64,000 nt of DNA from Algoriphagus ornithinivorans. Its GTDB lineage: Bacteria; Bacteroidota; Bacteroidia; Cytophagales; Cyclobacteriaceae. The stretch spans positions 186,001-250,000 of the forward strand of contig NZ_FOVW01000003.1 of NCBI RefSeq assembly GCF_900115305.1. Direction: 5' to 3'. Under the pieces are notes generated by a model. That model saw nothing but the letters and a program-made list of their open reading frames with translations, ran no database searches and was not told where the DNA came from. A program made the position numbers and the translations under genes. Numbering within the stretch: position 1 is the first letter of the stretch; every line of letters starts with the position of its first letter. Positions 7,930-16,435 of the stretch are shown piece after piece.

Positions 7930-10900
7930 ATGAAAATCAATTTTTGCATTTTAAGTACTCTCACTAGATTATTTTCAGGATTGATAATGGTGATCCTGTT
8001 CAACCATCCATCTATAGGACAAATAAATGCCTCCAAGGGGGTCCCGAGTTATACAAATTATGTGGTCGGTGGTAGAAGTCTTGCAGGGCAACAAGTGTGG
8101 AATGTTAATCAAAATAAAGATGGGTTACTTTTTGTAGGAACAAGCTCTGGACTTCAGGCTTTTGATGGAAAATCATGGGAGCTTTTAGCCTCTCCGAGCA
8201 CAGAATTCAATACCAATATTCGATCCACGCTCTCGGCATCGGATGGAACTTTTTATTATGGTGCCTTAGGGGATTTTGGAACTGTTGTTTCGGATTCCAC
8301 TGGCAAAATCAAAGAACGGTCACTTTTAAAAGGCTACCCCGCTGATTTTATTTTTAACGATATCTGGTCTATCCGAGAGAGCAAGGGAAAAATCTATTTC
8401 CAGGCTAGAGAGGCAATTTTCGTTTATACTCCTCCAAATGGAAATGAATCTGGAAGCCTTAAAATATGGAAACCCGATACGGAATTTATGTATGGGTTTA
8501 GTCTAGATGGAGCTTACTACGCCCATCAAATTAACTTAGGCCTCTTTAAGGAGGAAAATGGTACATTGGAACTTATAAAAGGTAGTGAATTCCTAGGAAA
8601 TGACAGAGTTCAGGTATTGCTTCCCTATGACTCAGGTGAGTTTTTGGTGGGTGCTTTTGCCGGAGGACTTTATCGATATGATGGACAGGATTTTTTACCC
8701 TTTCCAACATCCATTGATTCTTTGCTTCAACAGCGAAGTTTATACAAGGCATTAGCCCTTCCCGATAGCACTTATGCACTGAGTGTTTTGGGACAAGGTT
8801 TTTTCATAATCGACAGGGAAGGGGCTATCAAATCTCATTTCAACATTAAAAATTCAATCCCGGATCAAAGTGTTTATTCCTTCCATTTAGATAATACTGC
8901 TAATTTATGGGTAGGTACCAATAATGGCCTTTCCAAAATCGAAATATTTTCACCTCTCACCCGCTTTCAATCGGAAAACTACGAAATAGGAAATGCACTT
9001 TCTCTTTCTGCATATGACGACAACCTTTATATCGGCACTTCCACCACGGTGCTCTATATCGATAAAAAGGATGGAATCGTCAAAAAAATAGAGGGAATGA
9101 CCAATACTCAGGTTTTTGATTTGCAAAATGACAAAAATGGAATGTTGAGCACAGGTGTGGGTCTTTATGAAATCAGAGGTTCAAAAGCTACGGTAATCCC
9201 AGAAACCGAATCTTTTCAAAGTTTACGTGTGGTAGTATCTGAGATGCATAGCGGCTATGTATTCTTGAGCGGAAACTTTGGAATACACGTATTTAAAAGA
9301 GAGCTTGGGAGCAACGGGGATTTTACTTATCAGGATATAGGACCTATTTCAGGCGTTTCCAGAGCTGTTTATTCCATGGCTGAAAACGAAAAAGGAGAGC
9401 TTTGGGGTGGAACTCAAGCAGGTATTTTATACCGAATGATTTTTACCGAAACTGCCTCTGGAAACCTGGACATTCCAAATACTCGAGTAGTCGAATATAG
9501 TGAAAATGATGGGGTTAGAGGCCTGTCAGGCTTAGCTGTGGGACCAATTTCAGGAAAAGTCTACACTTCAGGAATAGATGGTTTTTACTTTTTTAATACC
9601 GAAGCCAATGAGTTTGAAAGAGATCAGATTTTTAGTTTTTCTGATGAGGTTGCTGATATCAATTTAGATACTTACGGGCTAAACGTGGGAGAGACTGGCA
9701 ATGTGTTTTTAGATTTCAAAGGCGAAAAAAGGTACGCATACCTCCAGCCTGATGGAAGCTATAAACTAGAAACATACCCGGTAAACTTGATCACAGCCTC
9801 TGGAGTGGCATCTGGCTATACTGAGCCCGATGGAGTCATATGGATCGGGACCGATGAGGGCCTAATGCGCCTGGACCCAAACAAAAACTATAAAATCGAT
9901 TACCCAGTACCTTTATTCTTTAACTCCATATCAGGAGCTACCGGTCCAATGTTTTTGCCTGAGTTTTTGGATGGAAACTTACCGGAAATTCCTTTTAAAG
10001 GGAATCGTATTGCTTTTTCCTATTCTTCCCCATTTTACGTAAGAGAAGATAAAATCCAATTTCAATCTTTTTTAGAGGGTTTTGATCAAGATTGGGAAAA
10101 TTGGGGAGACCAAACTTCACGTGAATTCACTAATCTTCCTTACGGAACCTATACATTTCGGGTCCGGGCTAAAAATGCTTTCAGCGTATTTTCTGATGAG
10201 ATTTCATACACCTTTAAAATTCTGCCTCCATGGTATGCTACCTGGTGGGCCTTTTTGCTCTACCTGATCAGTTTCGGGTTTTTGGTTTATGGAATAGTTA
10301 AGTTTCAAACAAATCGGATTCTGGCTCGGGAAAAGGAAAAAAATCGCGAAAAGGAATTGGCTCATGCCCGAGAAATTGAGAAAGCCTACGAGGACCTTAA
10401 AGCTACGCAAGCTCAACTGGTTCAATCAGAAAAAATGGCTTCTTTGGGTGAATTGACAGCTGGAATTGCTCATGAAATTCAGAACCCATTGAATTTTGTC
10501 AATAATTTTTCGGATCTAAATCAAGAGTTGATTGAAGATCTTTTTGATGAAATCAAAAATGGAAACCTTGATGAGGTGAAAGAAATAGCCGCTTCGATCA
10601 AGGAAAATGAAGCGAAAATCAAGCAACATGGAAAACGTGCTGATTTTATCGTCAAGGGCATGCTTCAGCATAGTAGGTCCAGCACCGGAGAAAGGGAACT
10701 GACCAACATCAATGGTTTGGCAGATGAATTTTTACGACTTAGCTATCATGGACTTCGAGCTAAGGACAAATCCTTTCAAGCCAACTTCAAAACAGATTTT
10801 GACTCCAGTATTCCAAAGCTGAAAGTTGCAGCTCAAGATATTGGTCGGGTTTATTTAAACCTTATCAACAATGCATTCTATGCAGTCAATGAAAAAGCAA

Positions 10901-11187
10901 AACTGAACAGTAACGGCTATCAACCTGAAGTCATCGTCTCCTCCAAAAAGAACGAATATGGAGTGGAAATTTCAGTCAAAGACAATGGGGATGGAATACC
11001 GGATTCCATTAAAGAAAAAATATTTCAGCCTTTCTTTACTACCAAGCCAACAGGCTCGGGAACTGGTTTAGGACTTTCTCTTTCTTACGACATTATTAAA
11101 GCGCATGGAGGGGAGTTGAGAGTCATAAGCGAAGAAGGAAAAGGAACAGAAATGAAAATTACACTTCCTATCCACAAGGATTCATGA
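7930..11187 (+). CDS. Two-component-propeller sensor histidine kinase (Reg_prop/Y_Y_Y)
   Basis: A 1085-aa membrane kinase. A signal peptide (cleavage near SIGQ) is followed by a periplasmic beta-propeller of Reg_prop repeats (for example LWVGTNNGLSKIE, VIWIGTDEGLMRLD), a Y_Y_Y domain (YSSPFYVREDKIQFQSFLEG and TYTFRVRAKNA) at ~690-765, and one membrane helix at ~767-791. A coiled coil leads to the HisKA box with His848 in GIAHEIQNPLNFVNN, then the ATPase N-box (LINNAFYAVNEK), DNGDGIPD and TGSGTGLGLSLSYD. Unlike HTCS hybrids it has no receiver or AraC domain. Its stop overlaps a DUF6090 start (ATGA), linking it physically to the array. Confidence 0.92.
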   Translation: MKINFCILSTLTRLFSGLIMVILFNHPSIGQINASKGVPSYTNYVVGGRSLAGQQVWNVNQNKDGLLFVGTSSGLQAFDGKSWELLASPSTEFNTNIRSTLSASDGTFYYGALGDFGTVVSDSTGKIKERSLLKGYPADFIFNDIWSIRESKGKIYFQAREAIFVYTPPNGNESGSLKIWKPDTEFMYGFSLDGAYYAHQINLGLFKEENGTLELIKGSEFLGNDRVQVLLPYDSGEFLVGAFAGGLYRYDGQDFLPFPTSIDSLLQQRSLYKALALPDSTYALSVLGQGFFIIDREGAIKSHFNIKNSIPDQSVYSFHLDNTANLWVGTNNGLSKIEIFSPLTRFQSENYEIGNALSLSAYDDNLYIGTSTTVLYIDKKDGIVKKIEGMTNTQVFDLQNDKNGMLSTGVGLYEIRGSKATVIPETESFQSLRVVVSEMHSGYVFLSGNFGIHVFKRELGSNGDFTYQDIGPISGVSRAVYSMAENEKGELWGGTQAGILYRMIFTETASGNLDIPNTRVVEYSENDGVRGLSGLAVGPISGKVYTSGIDGFYFFNTEANEFERDQIFSFSDEVADINLDTYGLNVGETGNVFLDFKGEKRYAYLQPDGSYKLETYPVNLITASGVASGYTEPDGVIWIGTDEGLMRLDPNKNYKIDYPVPLFFNSISGATGPMFLPEFLDGNLPEIPFKGNRIAFSYSSPFYVREDKIQFQSFLEGFDQDWENWGDQTSREFTNLPYGTYTFRVRAKNAFSVFSDEISYTFKILPPWYATWWAFLLYLISFGFLVYGIVKFQTNRILAREKEKNREKELAHAREIEKAYEDLKATQAQLVQSEKMASLGELTAGIAHEIQNPLNFVNNFSDLNQELIEDLFDEIKNGNLDEVKEIAASIKENEAKIKQHGKRADFIVKGMLQHSRSSTGERELTNINGLADEFLRLSYHGLRAKDKSFQANFKTDFDSSIPKLKVAAQDIGRVYLNLINNAFYAVNEKAKLNSNGYQPEVIVSSKKNEYGVEISVKDNGDGIPDSIKEKIFQPFFTTKPTGSGTGLGLSLSYDIIKAHGGELRVISEEGKGTEMKITLPIHKDS

Positions 11188-11765
11188 TCTCATTTTTTCG
11201 TAAAATCCGCCAAAAGCTCCTTCAGGAAAACCGAATAACTCGCTACCTGATTTATGCGCTTGGAGAAATTATTTTGGTGACCATTGGGATTTTAATAGCC
11301 CTGCAAATTAATACCTGGAATACTAATCGATTGGAGCGAATCCAAGAGCAAACTGTTCTGAAACAACTCAAAGAAGAATTTGAGTCAAATCTTGAGCAGA
11401 TTGATCTTAAGATTGCCTTGAGAGATAATATAATATCAAGTGCGACGGAAGTTTTACAATACATCGATTCCAAAACAGAGGTAAGCAAGGATACTCTTTT
11501 TCAAAAAATGAGTCCTATAGTCATGGCTCCAACTTTTGATCCCATTCAAAATGATATTCTCCAGTCCGAAAAAATCCAATTGATAAGAAATGAGCAGTTA
11601 CGCAGGGTGCTGGCTAATTGGCCAACCTATGTCACTGAGCTGAAAGAACAGGAAGAGGAGTGGGTTAAACTATACAATAATTTCACCTCTCCTTATTTAA
11701 TAGAAATTGGGCTTTCGAGGGACTTAAACCTTTATTTTTATGATAATCCAAAAAATCTAAACTAA
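11184..11765 (+). CDS. DUF6090 family protein, class A (member 2), cut short by an in-frame stop
   Basis: 193 aa starting with MISFFRKIRQKLLQENRITRY, the class A anchor (TM ~21-42, LQINTWN). The helical domain has the family motif degenerated to IQNDILQSEKIQLIRNEQL and the downstream NWPTYVTELKEQEEE that also appears in members 8 and 13. Translation stops at TAA 11763-11765, while the same reading frame continues two codons later (11769-11972) with a sequence resembling the missing C-terminal helices. Other members are 235-267 aa, so this is a truncated product. It overlaps the sensor kinase stop by 4 bases. A short product lacking the last helices could still be made. Confidence 0.75.
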   Translation: MISFFRKIRQKLLQENRITRYLIYALGEIILVTIGILIALQINTWNTNRLERIQEQTVLKQLKEEFESNLEQIDLKIALRDNIISSATEVLQYIDSKTEVSKDTLFQKMSPIVMAPTFDPIQNDILQSEKIQLIRNEQLRRVLANWPTYVTELKEQEEEWVKLYNNFTSPYLIEIGLSRDLNLYFYDNPKNLN

Positions 11766-11768
11766 CTC

Positions 11769-11972
11769 ATGGATATAAATAATAGAAAGGAAATATCTCT
11801 AAGTCCCTCCAAAAATGCACCTACAGTAAAAGAAATTCTTAATGATATAAAAGTTGAAGGTATTTTATCCAATGCAGTTTTAATAAATATTGGAGTCAAT
11901 TGGGAATCAGAAACCCTGAGAGATAAGATTCTCACTATTTTAGAGTTAATTGAAAATCAAATCGTTGATTGA
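11769..11972 (+). pseudogene. C-terminal remnant of DUF6090 member 2
   Basis: 67 codons in exactly the same frame as the preceding ORF, separated from it only by TAA-CTC. The sequence SPSKNAPTVKEILNDIKVE followed by helical residues to the stop resembles the C-terminal part of member 14 (FDSPTPKMFQELEFENQ...). The simplest reading is one original gene of ~262 codons (11184-11972) broken by a nonsense mutation. Readthrough or an independent small protein starting at ATG 11769 cannot be excluded. Confidence 0.65.
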
Positions 11973-11977
11973 TAAAA

Positions 11978-12709
11978 ATGATCTCATTTTTCCGAAAAAT
12001 CCGCCAGAAACTCTTAACCCAAAATAGGGTCACGAGATACCTAATCTATGCTTTGGGTGAGATATTCTTGGTGGTCATCGGGATTTTGATTGCCCTACAG
12101 GTAAATAACTGGAATGAGGAGCGAAAGGAGCATAAAAAAGAGCGAGAGCAATTGTTTTTCGCTTTGGAAAACCTGAAAACAGATTCGATAAGCATCGATA
12201 GTATCAAGTCTCGAACGGATAAAATCCTAGCTGTTCACCACAACCTTATATTACTTTCAGAAAATAAAATAACTGAAGATGCGGTCGGGAACTTGGACCT
12301 GATCCGGGCTTCAGAACCCAATATTTTAATAATCAAAAAGAATAATTCCAATCTACCCAATGAGGTAAAAGATCAAGAATTGCGGAAGATTCTTTTAGAT
12401 CATTATTTACTCATTGATTGGCTGGAATTCACTATTTTAAATCATAATGAAATCATAGAAGTCATGGTAAGACCATTTCTGGCGGAAAAAAAGCTGCTGA
12501 ATTTTGGTCAGCAAATTGAAACCGATAGACAGAAATTTGATTTGATCAATGACGAACGATTTTTTGAAGAATTTAAAAATGAAGAAATCAGGCAGGTTTT
12601 ATTCGAATCAGGAGTCAAACTGAGAATAATGCGATCAAACATTGAACGATTCGCTCAAAAGAATGAAGATTTAAAACAAGCTATCATGTCATATCTCAAT
12701 AAAAATTGA
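11978..12709 (+). CDS. DUF6090 family protein, class A (member 3, divergent outer domain)
   Basis: 243 aa, ATG at 11978 giving MISFFRKIRQKLLTQNRVTRY; the frame extends three codons upstream but the family N-terminus fixes the start. TM at ~21-42, then LQVNNWNEERKEHKKE, a charged helix. The usual S-x-G motif is missing; in its place is KDQELRKILLDHYLLIDWL, and the C-terminal half has VRPFLAEKKLL and FFEEFKNEEIRQVL. Member 10 shares this variant layout, so the two form a sub-branch. It begins 5 bases after the broken copy and is overlapped by the next gene (TTGA). Confidence 0.85.
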   Translation: MISFFRKIRQKLLTQNRVTRYLIYALGEIFLVVIGILIALQVNNWNEERKEHKKEREQLFFALENLKTDSISIDSIKSRTDKILAVHHNLILLSENKITEDAVGNLDLIRASEPNILIIKKNNSNLPNEVKDQELRKILLDHYLLIDWLEFTILNHNEIIEVMVRPFLAEKKLLNFGQQIETDRQKFDLINDERFFEEFKNEEIRQVLFESGVKLRIMRSNIERFAQKNEDLKQAIMSYLNKN

Positions 12710-13413
12710 TTCCCTATTTCCGCAAAATCCGCCAAAAACTGCTCAAAGAGAATCGAGTAACTCGGTACTTGGCTTATGCTATTGGGGAAATTGTCCTGGT
12801 TGTGATCGGGATATTAATTGCCTTGGCCATCAATAATTGGAATGAGGCAAATAAAAATAAGAAGCGGGAAAAAGCATTTTTAACCAACCTGTTGGAGGAT
12901 TTGAAAGCGGATTCTCTTAGCCTCCAGGAAATTTCTGCCACCCTTCAGAATGCTGTTCGCTACAAACTTGTTTTTTCAAATCACATCGAAGGCAAGCCAG
13001 CCAACCGCGACTCTATAAATGCCAATTTCCTAAATCAATATAATATTCTGGTAGATTTTATTCCTAATTCCAACACCTTGGACGAACTGACCTACGGGAA
13101 TGGACTGAGCCTAATTTCCAATGCAGAGCTTAGACGAAAAATCGTATCTATCTATAACACTTACGATGACTTGACCCGGAAATTGAAAATCGGTCAGGAA
13201 AAGGGTCAATTGGTGGTAAATTATGTAAGCCTCAAAGTGAAAAATATAAATGAACCCACTGAGGAAGAAATCAATCAACTTTTGAAAGACCCATTCTATG
13301 TGAACCAAACTTTAATGAACTACTTAGTGACCCAAATGGATGCAGTCATCGCAGCTCAGGAATTTTGTAATGAAACCTTACTTCTAATTAGAAATGAGCT
13401 AGACCATGATTAG
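12706..13413 (+). CDS. DUF6090 family protein, class A (member 4), TTG start
   Basis: 235 aa. The start is TTG at 12706, overlapping the previous TGA (TTGA) where most members have ATGA; translation reads (M)IPYFRKIRQKLLKENRVTRY, so alignment with the family supports this start. Class A anchor with ALAINNWNEANKNKKRE after the membrane helix. Family motif TLDELTYGNGLSLISNAEL, followed by IVSIYNTYDDLTRKL. The last 8 bases overlap the start of the frameshifted copy behind it. A TTG start may mean lower translation than its neighbours. Confidence 0.82.
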   Translation: MIPYFRKIRQKLLKENRVTRYLAYAIGEIVLVVIGILIALAINNWNEANKNKKREKAFLTNLLEDLKADSLSLQEISATLQNAVRYKLVFSNHIEGKPANRDSINANFLNQYNILVDFIPNSNTLDELTYGNGLSLISNAELRRKIVSIYNTYDDLTRKLKIGQEKGQLVVNYVSLKVKNINEPTEEEINQLLKDPFYVNQTLMNYLVTQMDAVIAAQEFCNETLLLIRNELDHD

Positions 13414-13596
13414 TCTTTTCCGCAAAATCCGGCAAAAACTGCTCCAACAAAACCGAGTGACTCGTTACTTGGCTTACGCGGTCGGAGAAATATTAGTAAT
13501 GGTCAAAGGAATATTGGTAGCTCTTCAGATAAAAGCTGGAATGAAATCCCGCAACTTGAAAAGCAGGGAGAACATTTAAAAATAATTGAATCCTAA
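13406..13596 (+). pseudogene. DUF6090 class A stub (member 5), frameshifted
   Basis: ATG 13406 gives MISLFRKIRQKLLQQNRVTRY and a clear class A anchor up to ILVALQIK, then the frame breaks: the expected N-N-W-N-E is found one frame over (SWNEIPQLEKQ), consistent with loss of one base near 13530. The original frame stops at 13577-13579 (57 aa) and the other at 13594-13596. The whole outer domain is missing. A pseudogene, although the 57-aa anchor peptide could be produced. Confidence 0.75.
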
Positions 13597-13619
13597 AATT
13601 TTTACTAAAACATAGAAAA

Positions 13620-14150
13620 ATGAAAACAGTACTTTGTCAATCAATTCAAGAGAGGGTTCTCCCATTTTTAGTATTTCTGGCAATTTTGAGTTGTGAGTCC
13701 AATACAGCAACAAGTCCTAGGTCACCACAATTTAACCATGTGTATTTGCATGTATCAGATATGGATAAATCATTGGATTTTTATACCTCAGCTTTCGATT
13801 TGGAAGTGACCAAGCACATCAAAAAATTAAAGCGAACCTTGGAAGATGGCCAGACGATAGAACAAGAGATCAATTTGGCTTTACTAAAATTTCCAGGACA
13901 TTATTTCGCTTTGGAAATTGGAGAAACACTTGATTCTCTTCCCAATAATACTAGGGCCAGCTATGCACATGTGGGGATAGAGGTGGAGGATATTGAGTTA
14001 GCCAGTGAGCGAATTATTAAAGCGGGAGGATTATCCTCTAGGCCGATTACGCAGGTGGAAACGGAAAGCATACAAGCTAAAACCGCTTTCTTCACAGGTC
14101 CAGATGGAGAAACCATAGAACTCATGCAAATCATTTCAGGTAATTTTTAA
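13620..14150 (+). CDS. VOC-fold (glyoxalase/bleomycin-resistance-like) lipoprotein
   Basis: 176 aa. A hydrophobic N-terminus ends in ILSCES, a lipobox. The mature part is one vicinal-oxygen-chelate unit pair: FNHVYLHVSDMDKSLDFYTSAF, then YAHVGIEVEDIELA and GPDGETIELMQ. Candidate metal ligands are the His of NHVYLH, the Glu of FALEIGE, the His of YAHVG and the Glu of TIELM. It is probably periplasmic or membrane-attached, unlike most cytoplasmic glyoxalases; substrate unknown. It interrupts the DUF6090 array, with the next member starting 3 bases after its stop, so it is probably co-expressed with the array. Confidence 0.82.
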   Translation: MKTVLCQSIQERVLPFLVFLAILSCESNTATSPRSPQFNHVYLHVSDMDKSLDFYTSAFDLEVTKHIKKLKRTLEDGQTIEQEINLALLKFPGHYFALEIGETLDSLPNNTRASYAHVGIEVEDIELASERIIKAGGLSSRPITQVETESIQAKTAFFTGPDGETIELMQIISGNF

Positions 14151-14153
14151 TTT

Positions 14154-14897
14154 ATGAAACGCATCCTCTCTATCCTCAATGACAAATGGCCAGAATATAT
14201 CCTAGAAATTCTGGTAATTACCATAGGTATTTTAGGAGCTTTTGCACTGAATAACTGGAATGAAAATTCAAAAAACAGAAGCCTTGTAGAGGACTATTAT
14301 TGCAGGTTTTTGGCGGATATAAAACAAGATGAGATCCAGCTGAATATCCTTCAAGAGGAAAGCGGACTACGATTGATCAAAAGCAATGAACTACTTAGAG
14401 AATTACTTTTAGATACTCCTGAAAAGGAGAAATCTATCGAATTAATGCTTCAAGCTACATCGAAGATAAGTTACCAGTTTACCCCGATTTCAGCTGGATA
14501 TAATGACCTAAAATCAAGTGGAAATCTAAATACATTTACCGATCAAACTATCGTGGACCAGGTAGGAACATATCTCCAAGAGGCTGAAGGTCTAGCAAAT
14601 AATATCTCCACAAATGGCCGAATTGGGCTTGACGAAATGTTCGAAATAGATGACTTTCATGCTATAGGTTTTATAGATAATACCTTTTTGAAAGAAGGGC
14701 TCGATACGACCATAATCAGGAAAGAATTACTCGATCGAAATCCCCTTACTCCTCTGCAACTGAAAGAACTTAGACATGTAGCCTCCTTGCTTATTGCCGT
14801 TAATTATAGAAACAACCTTCACTATAGTTCTATTTTGGCTAAAATCAAGGACCTTACTCCACTACTCGAAAACAAATGTTATTTGTCCCAAAATTGA
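14154..14897 (+). CDS. DUF6090-like protein, class B anchor (member 6)
   Basis: 247 aa. The N-terminus MKRILSILNDKWPEYILEIL differs from the FFRKIRQKLL type but is followed by the same kind of helix (ITIGILGAFALNNWNE, TM ~15-33), with a conserved Glu inside the membrane segment. The outer domain carries GYNDLKSSGNLNTFTDQTI, the family motif. It starts 3 bases after the VOC lipoprotein and ends 15 bases before the next member. Function unknown. Confidence 0.83.
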   Translation: MKRILSILNDKWPEYILEILVITIGILGAFALNNWNENSKNRSLVEDYYCRFLADIKQDEIQLNILQEESGLRLIKSNELLRELLLDTPEKEKSIELMLQATSKISYQFTPISAGYNDLKSSGNLNTFTDQTIVDQVGTYLQEAEGLANNISTNGRIGLDEMFEIDDFHAIGFIDNTFLKEGLDTTIIRKELLDRNPLTPLQLKELRHVASLLIAVNYRNNLHYSSILAKIKDLTPLLENKCYLSQN

Positions 14898-14912
14898 TTA
14901 TTCATTGAATAC

Positions 14913-15662
14913 ATGATCTCATTTTTCCACAAAATCCGCCAAAAACTGCTCCATCAAAATCGAGTGACTCGCTATCTGGCATACGCGGTCGGAGAAATAT
15001 TATTAGTGGTCATAGGAATATTGATTGCGCTACAGGTCAATAACTGGAATGAAAATAGAAAAGCTCAAAATCAAATTAAAGAGCTATTGATTGCACTCCG
15101 GTCAGATTTGATAAATGATACCTTAATGATTCATGCCTACTATCCCGAAATTGTACACCAGTACGAGATCAATGAGTCTTTTAGAAGTAGAGTAGCTCAT
15201 GAAAATGCAAGCATTGATACTTTGCTTCAAATAGCACGATTCGAATATAATCCCAACTGGACAGAAGCACTTACATATAATATAAATGCCTACAATAGTT
15301 TGTCCGAGTTCGGATTGTTGGTATATCTACCGGATTCTTTGAATAATAAAATCAGGGATTTCTATAATCAAAAGGACTTTCAAAAAACACAAATCAACAG
15401 GACTACTGAAGATTATCGAACCAAAGTATCAGACTATGTAGACCGCTATACTTTTGGATCTACTGAAAACCACGATCAGGGATGGCTGATTGATTCTCTG
15501 GTATGGGAAAAAGTGGATTATTCCCACTTGGCAGCTTCCTTTCAGGGTCTTAGTAATTTCAAGAGATTTCTTTTCTCACAGATCAAAGATGAGATGGACT
15601 ATTCATTGATTGAGGCAAGATCTTTAATTGAACAAATAGACCAAGAGTTACTTAAACGTTGA
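14913..15662 (+). CDS. DUF6090 family protein, class A (member 7)
   Basis: 249 aa, MISFFHKIRQKLLHQNRVTRY with His at position 6 in place of Arg. Class A membrane helix and LQVNNWNENRKAQNQIKE. The family motif is a variant, AYNSLSEFGLLVYLPDSL, followed by KIRDFYNQKDFQKTQ. The outer domain contains several Trp-Tyr-rich stretches (DQGWLIDSLVWEKVDYSH) not seen in neighbours. A 17-base gap separates it from the next start. Confidence 0.85.
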   Translation: MISFFHKIRQKLLHQNRVTRYLAYAVGEILLVVIGILIALQVNNWNENRKAQNQIKELLIALRSDLINDTLMIHAYYPEIVHQYEINESFRSRVAHENASIDTLLQIARFEYNPNWTEALTYNINAYNSLSEFGLLVYLPDSLNNKIRDFYNQKDFQKTQINRTTEDYRTKVSDYVDRYTFGSTENHDQGWLIDSLVWEKVDYSHLAASFQGLSNFKRFLFSQIKDEMDYSLIEARSLIEQIDQELLKR

Positions 15663-15679
15663 TTAAAATCCATCCAGTT

Positions 15680-16435
15680 ATGAAACGAATCCTTTCCTCA
15701 CTCAAACAAAAATGGCCGGAATACCTGATCGAGATTTTGGTGCTGATCATCGGTATCTTGGGCGCATTTGCCCTGAATAACTGGAATGAAGGCCGAAAAG
15801 ATAAATTGGAAGAGCGGGCTATTCTGGAAAATCTTCAAAATGATTTAGAAAATACCATCGCAGAACTTGAATTCTTAAACAATCTCAGGGAAAACGCCAT
15901 AATTGCCAGCCTTCGAATTCTTGAGCTTTCCTCGGATATACCCAACAGTTCTAAATATGAATTGGACACGCTATTTGGGAAAACCATGGTACGCCCTACC
16001 TACAATGGAAAAATGGGGACTTTAGAATTGCTGTTTTCAACAGGGAAAATAAGCCTAATTCAGAATGAAGAAATAAAAGAAAAGTTGATCAGTTGGCCGG
16101 GTATGATCGATGATTTCATTGAAGAAGAAGTCTATGCCAATGAAATTTTCATGGGAACTTTCATAGAAGAACTCGCTAAGTATGCAGCTATACCTGAATT
16201 GTTTAACACGCTCGACGGGAATTCATTTATAACTTCAAATTCTACCAACCAGAATTACCAAACGACAAAACTTTCAATAAAAAGTGATTACGATCAACTC
16301 CTTACAAACCAAGAGTTTTTAAATCATTTGGCGCTCAGAAACACCAATTTTATAGTATCCTATACAGAAGCTATTTCGCTTATCGATCATGCCAATCAAT
16401 TAAAGGAACTAATCCAAAAAGAACTCAAACAATGA
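15680..16435 (+). CDS. DUF6090-like protein, class B anchor (member 8)
   Basis: 251 aa from ATG 15680; an in-frame TTG at 15659 is less likely because MKRILSSLKQKWPEYLIEIL is the class B N-terminus. Motif TLELLFSTGKISLIQNEEI, then SWPGMIDDFIEEE, which matches members 2 (class A) and 13 (class A) better than the other class B proteins. It ends with LIQKELKQ, and this tail plus the start of the next gene is repeated base-for-base at 17921-17996. It overlaps member 9 by ATGA. Confidence 0.85.
   Translation: MKRILSSLKQKWPEYLIEILVLIIGILGAFALNNWNEGRKDKLEERAILENLQNDLENTIAELEFLNNLRENAIIASLRILELSSDIPNSSKYELDTLFGKTMVRPTYNGKMGTLELLFSTGKISLIQNEEIKEKLISWPGMIDDFIEEEVYANEIFMGTFIEELAKYAAIPELFNTLDGNSFITSNSTNQNYQTTKLSIKSDYDQLLTNQEFLNHLALRNTNFIVSYTEAISLIDHANQLKELIQKELKQ

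Noticed and set aside
7930..11187. Hybrid two-component system (HTCS) regulator linked to polysaccharide use
   Set aside because: The propeller and Y_Y_Y domain match, but there is no receiver or AraC-type DNA-binding domain after the kinase and no SusC/SusD genes nearby.
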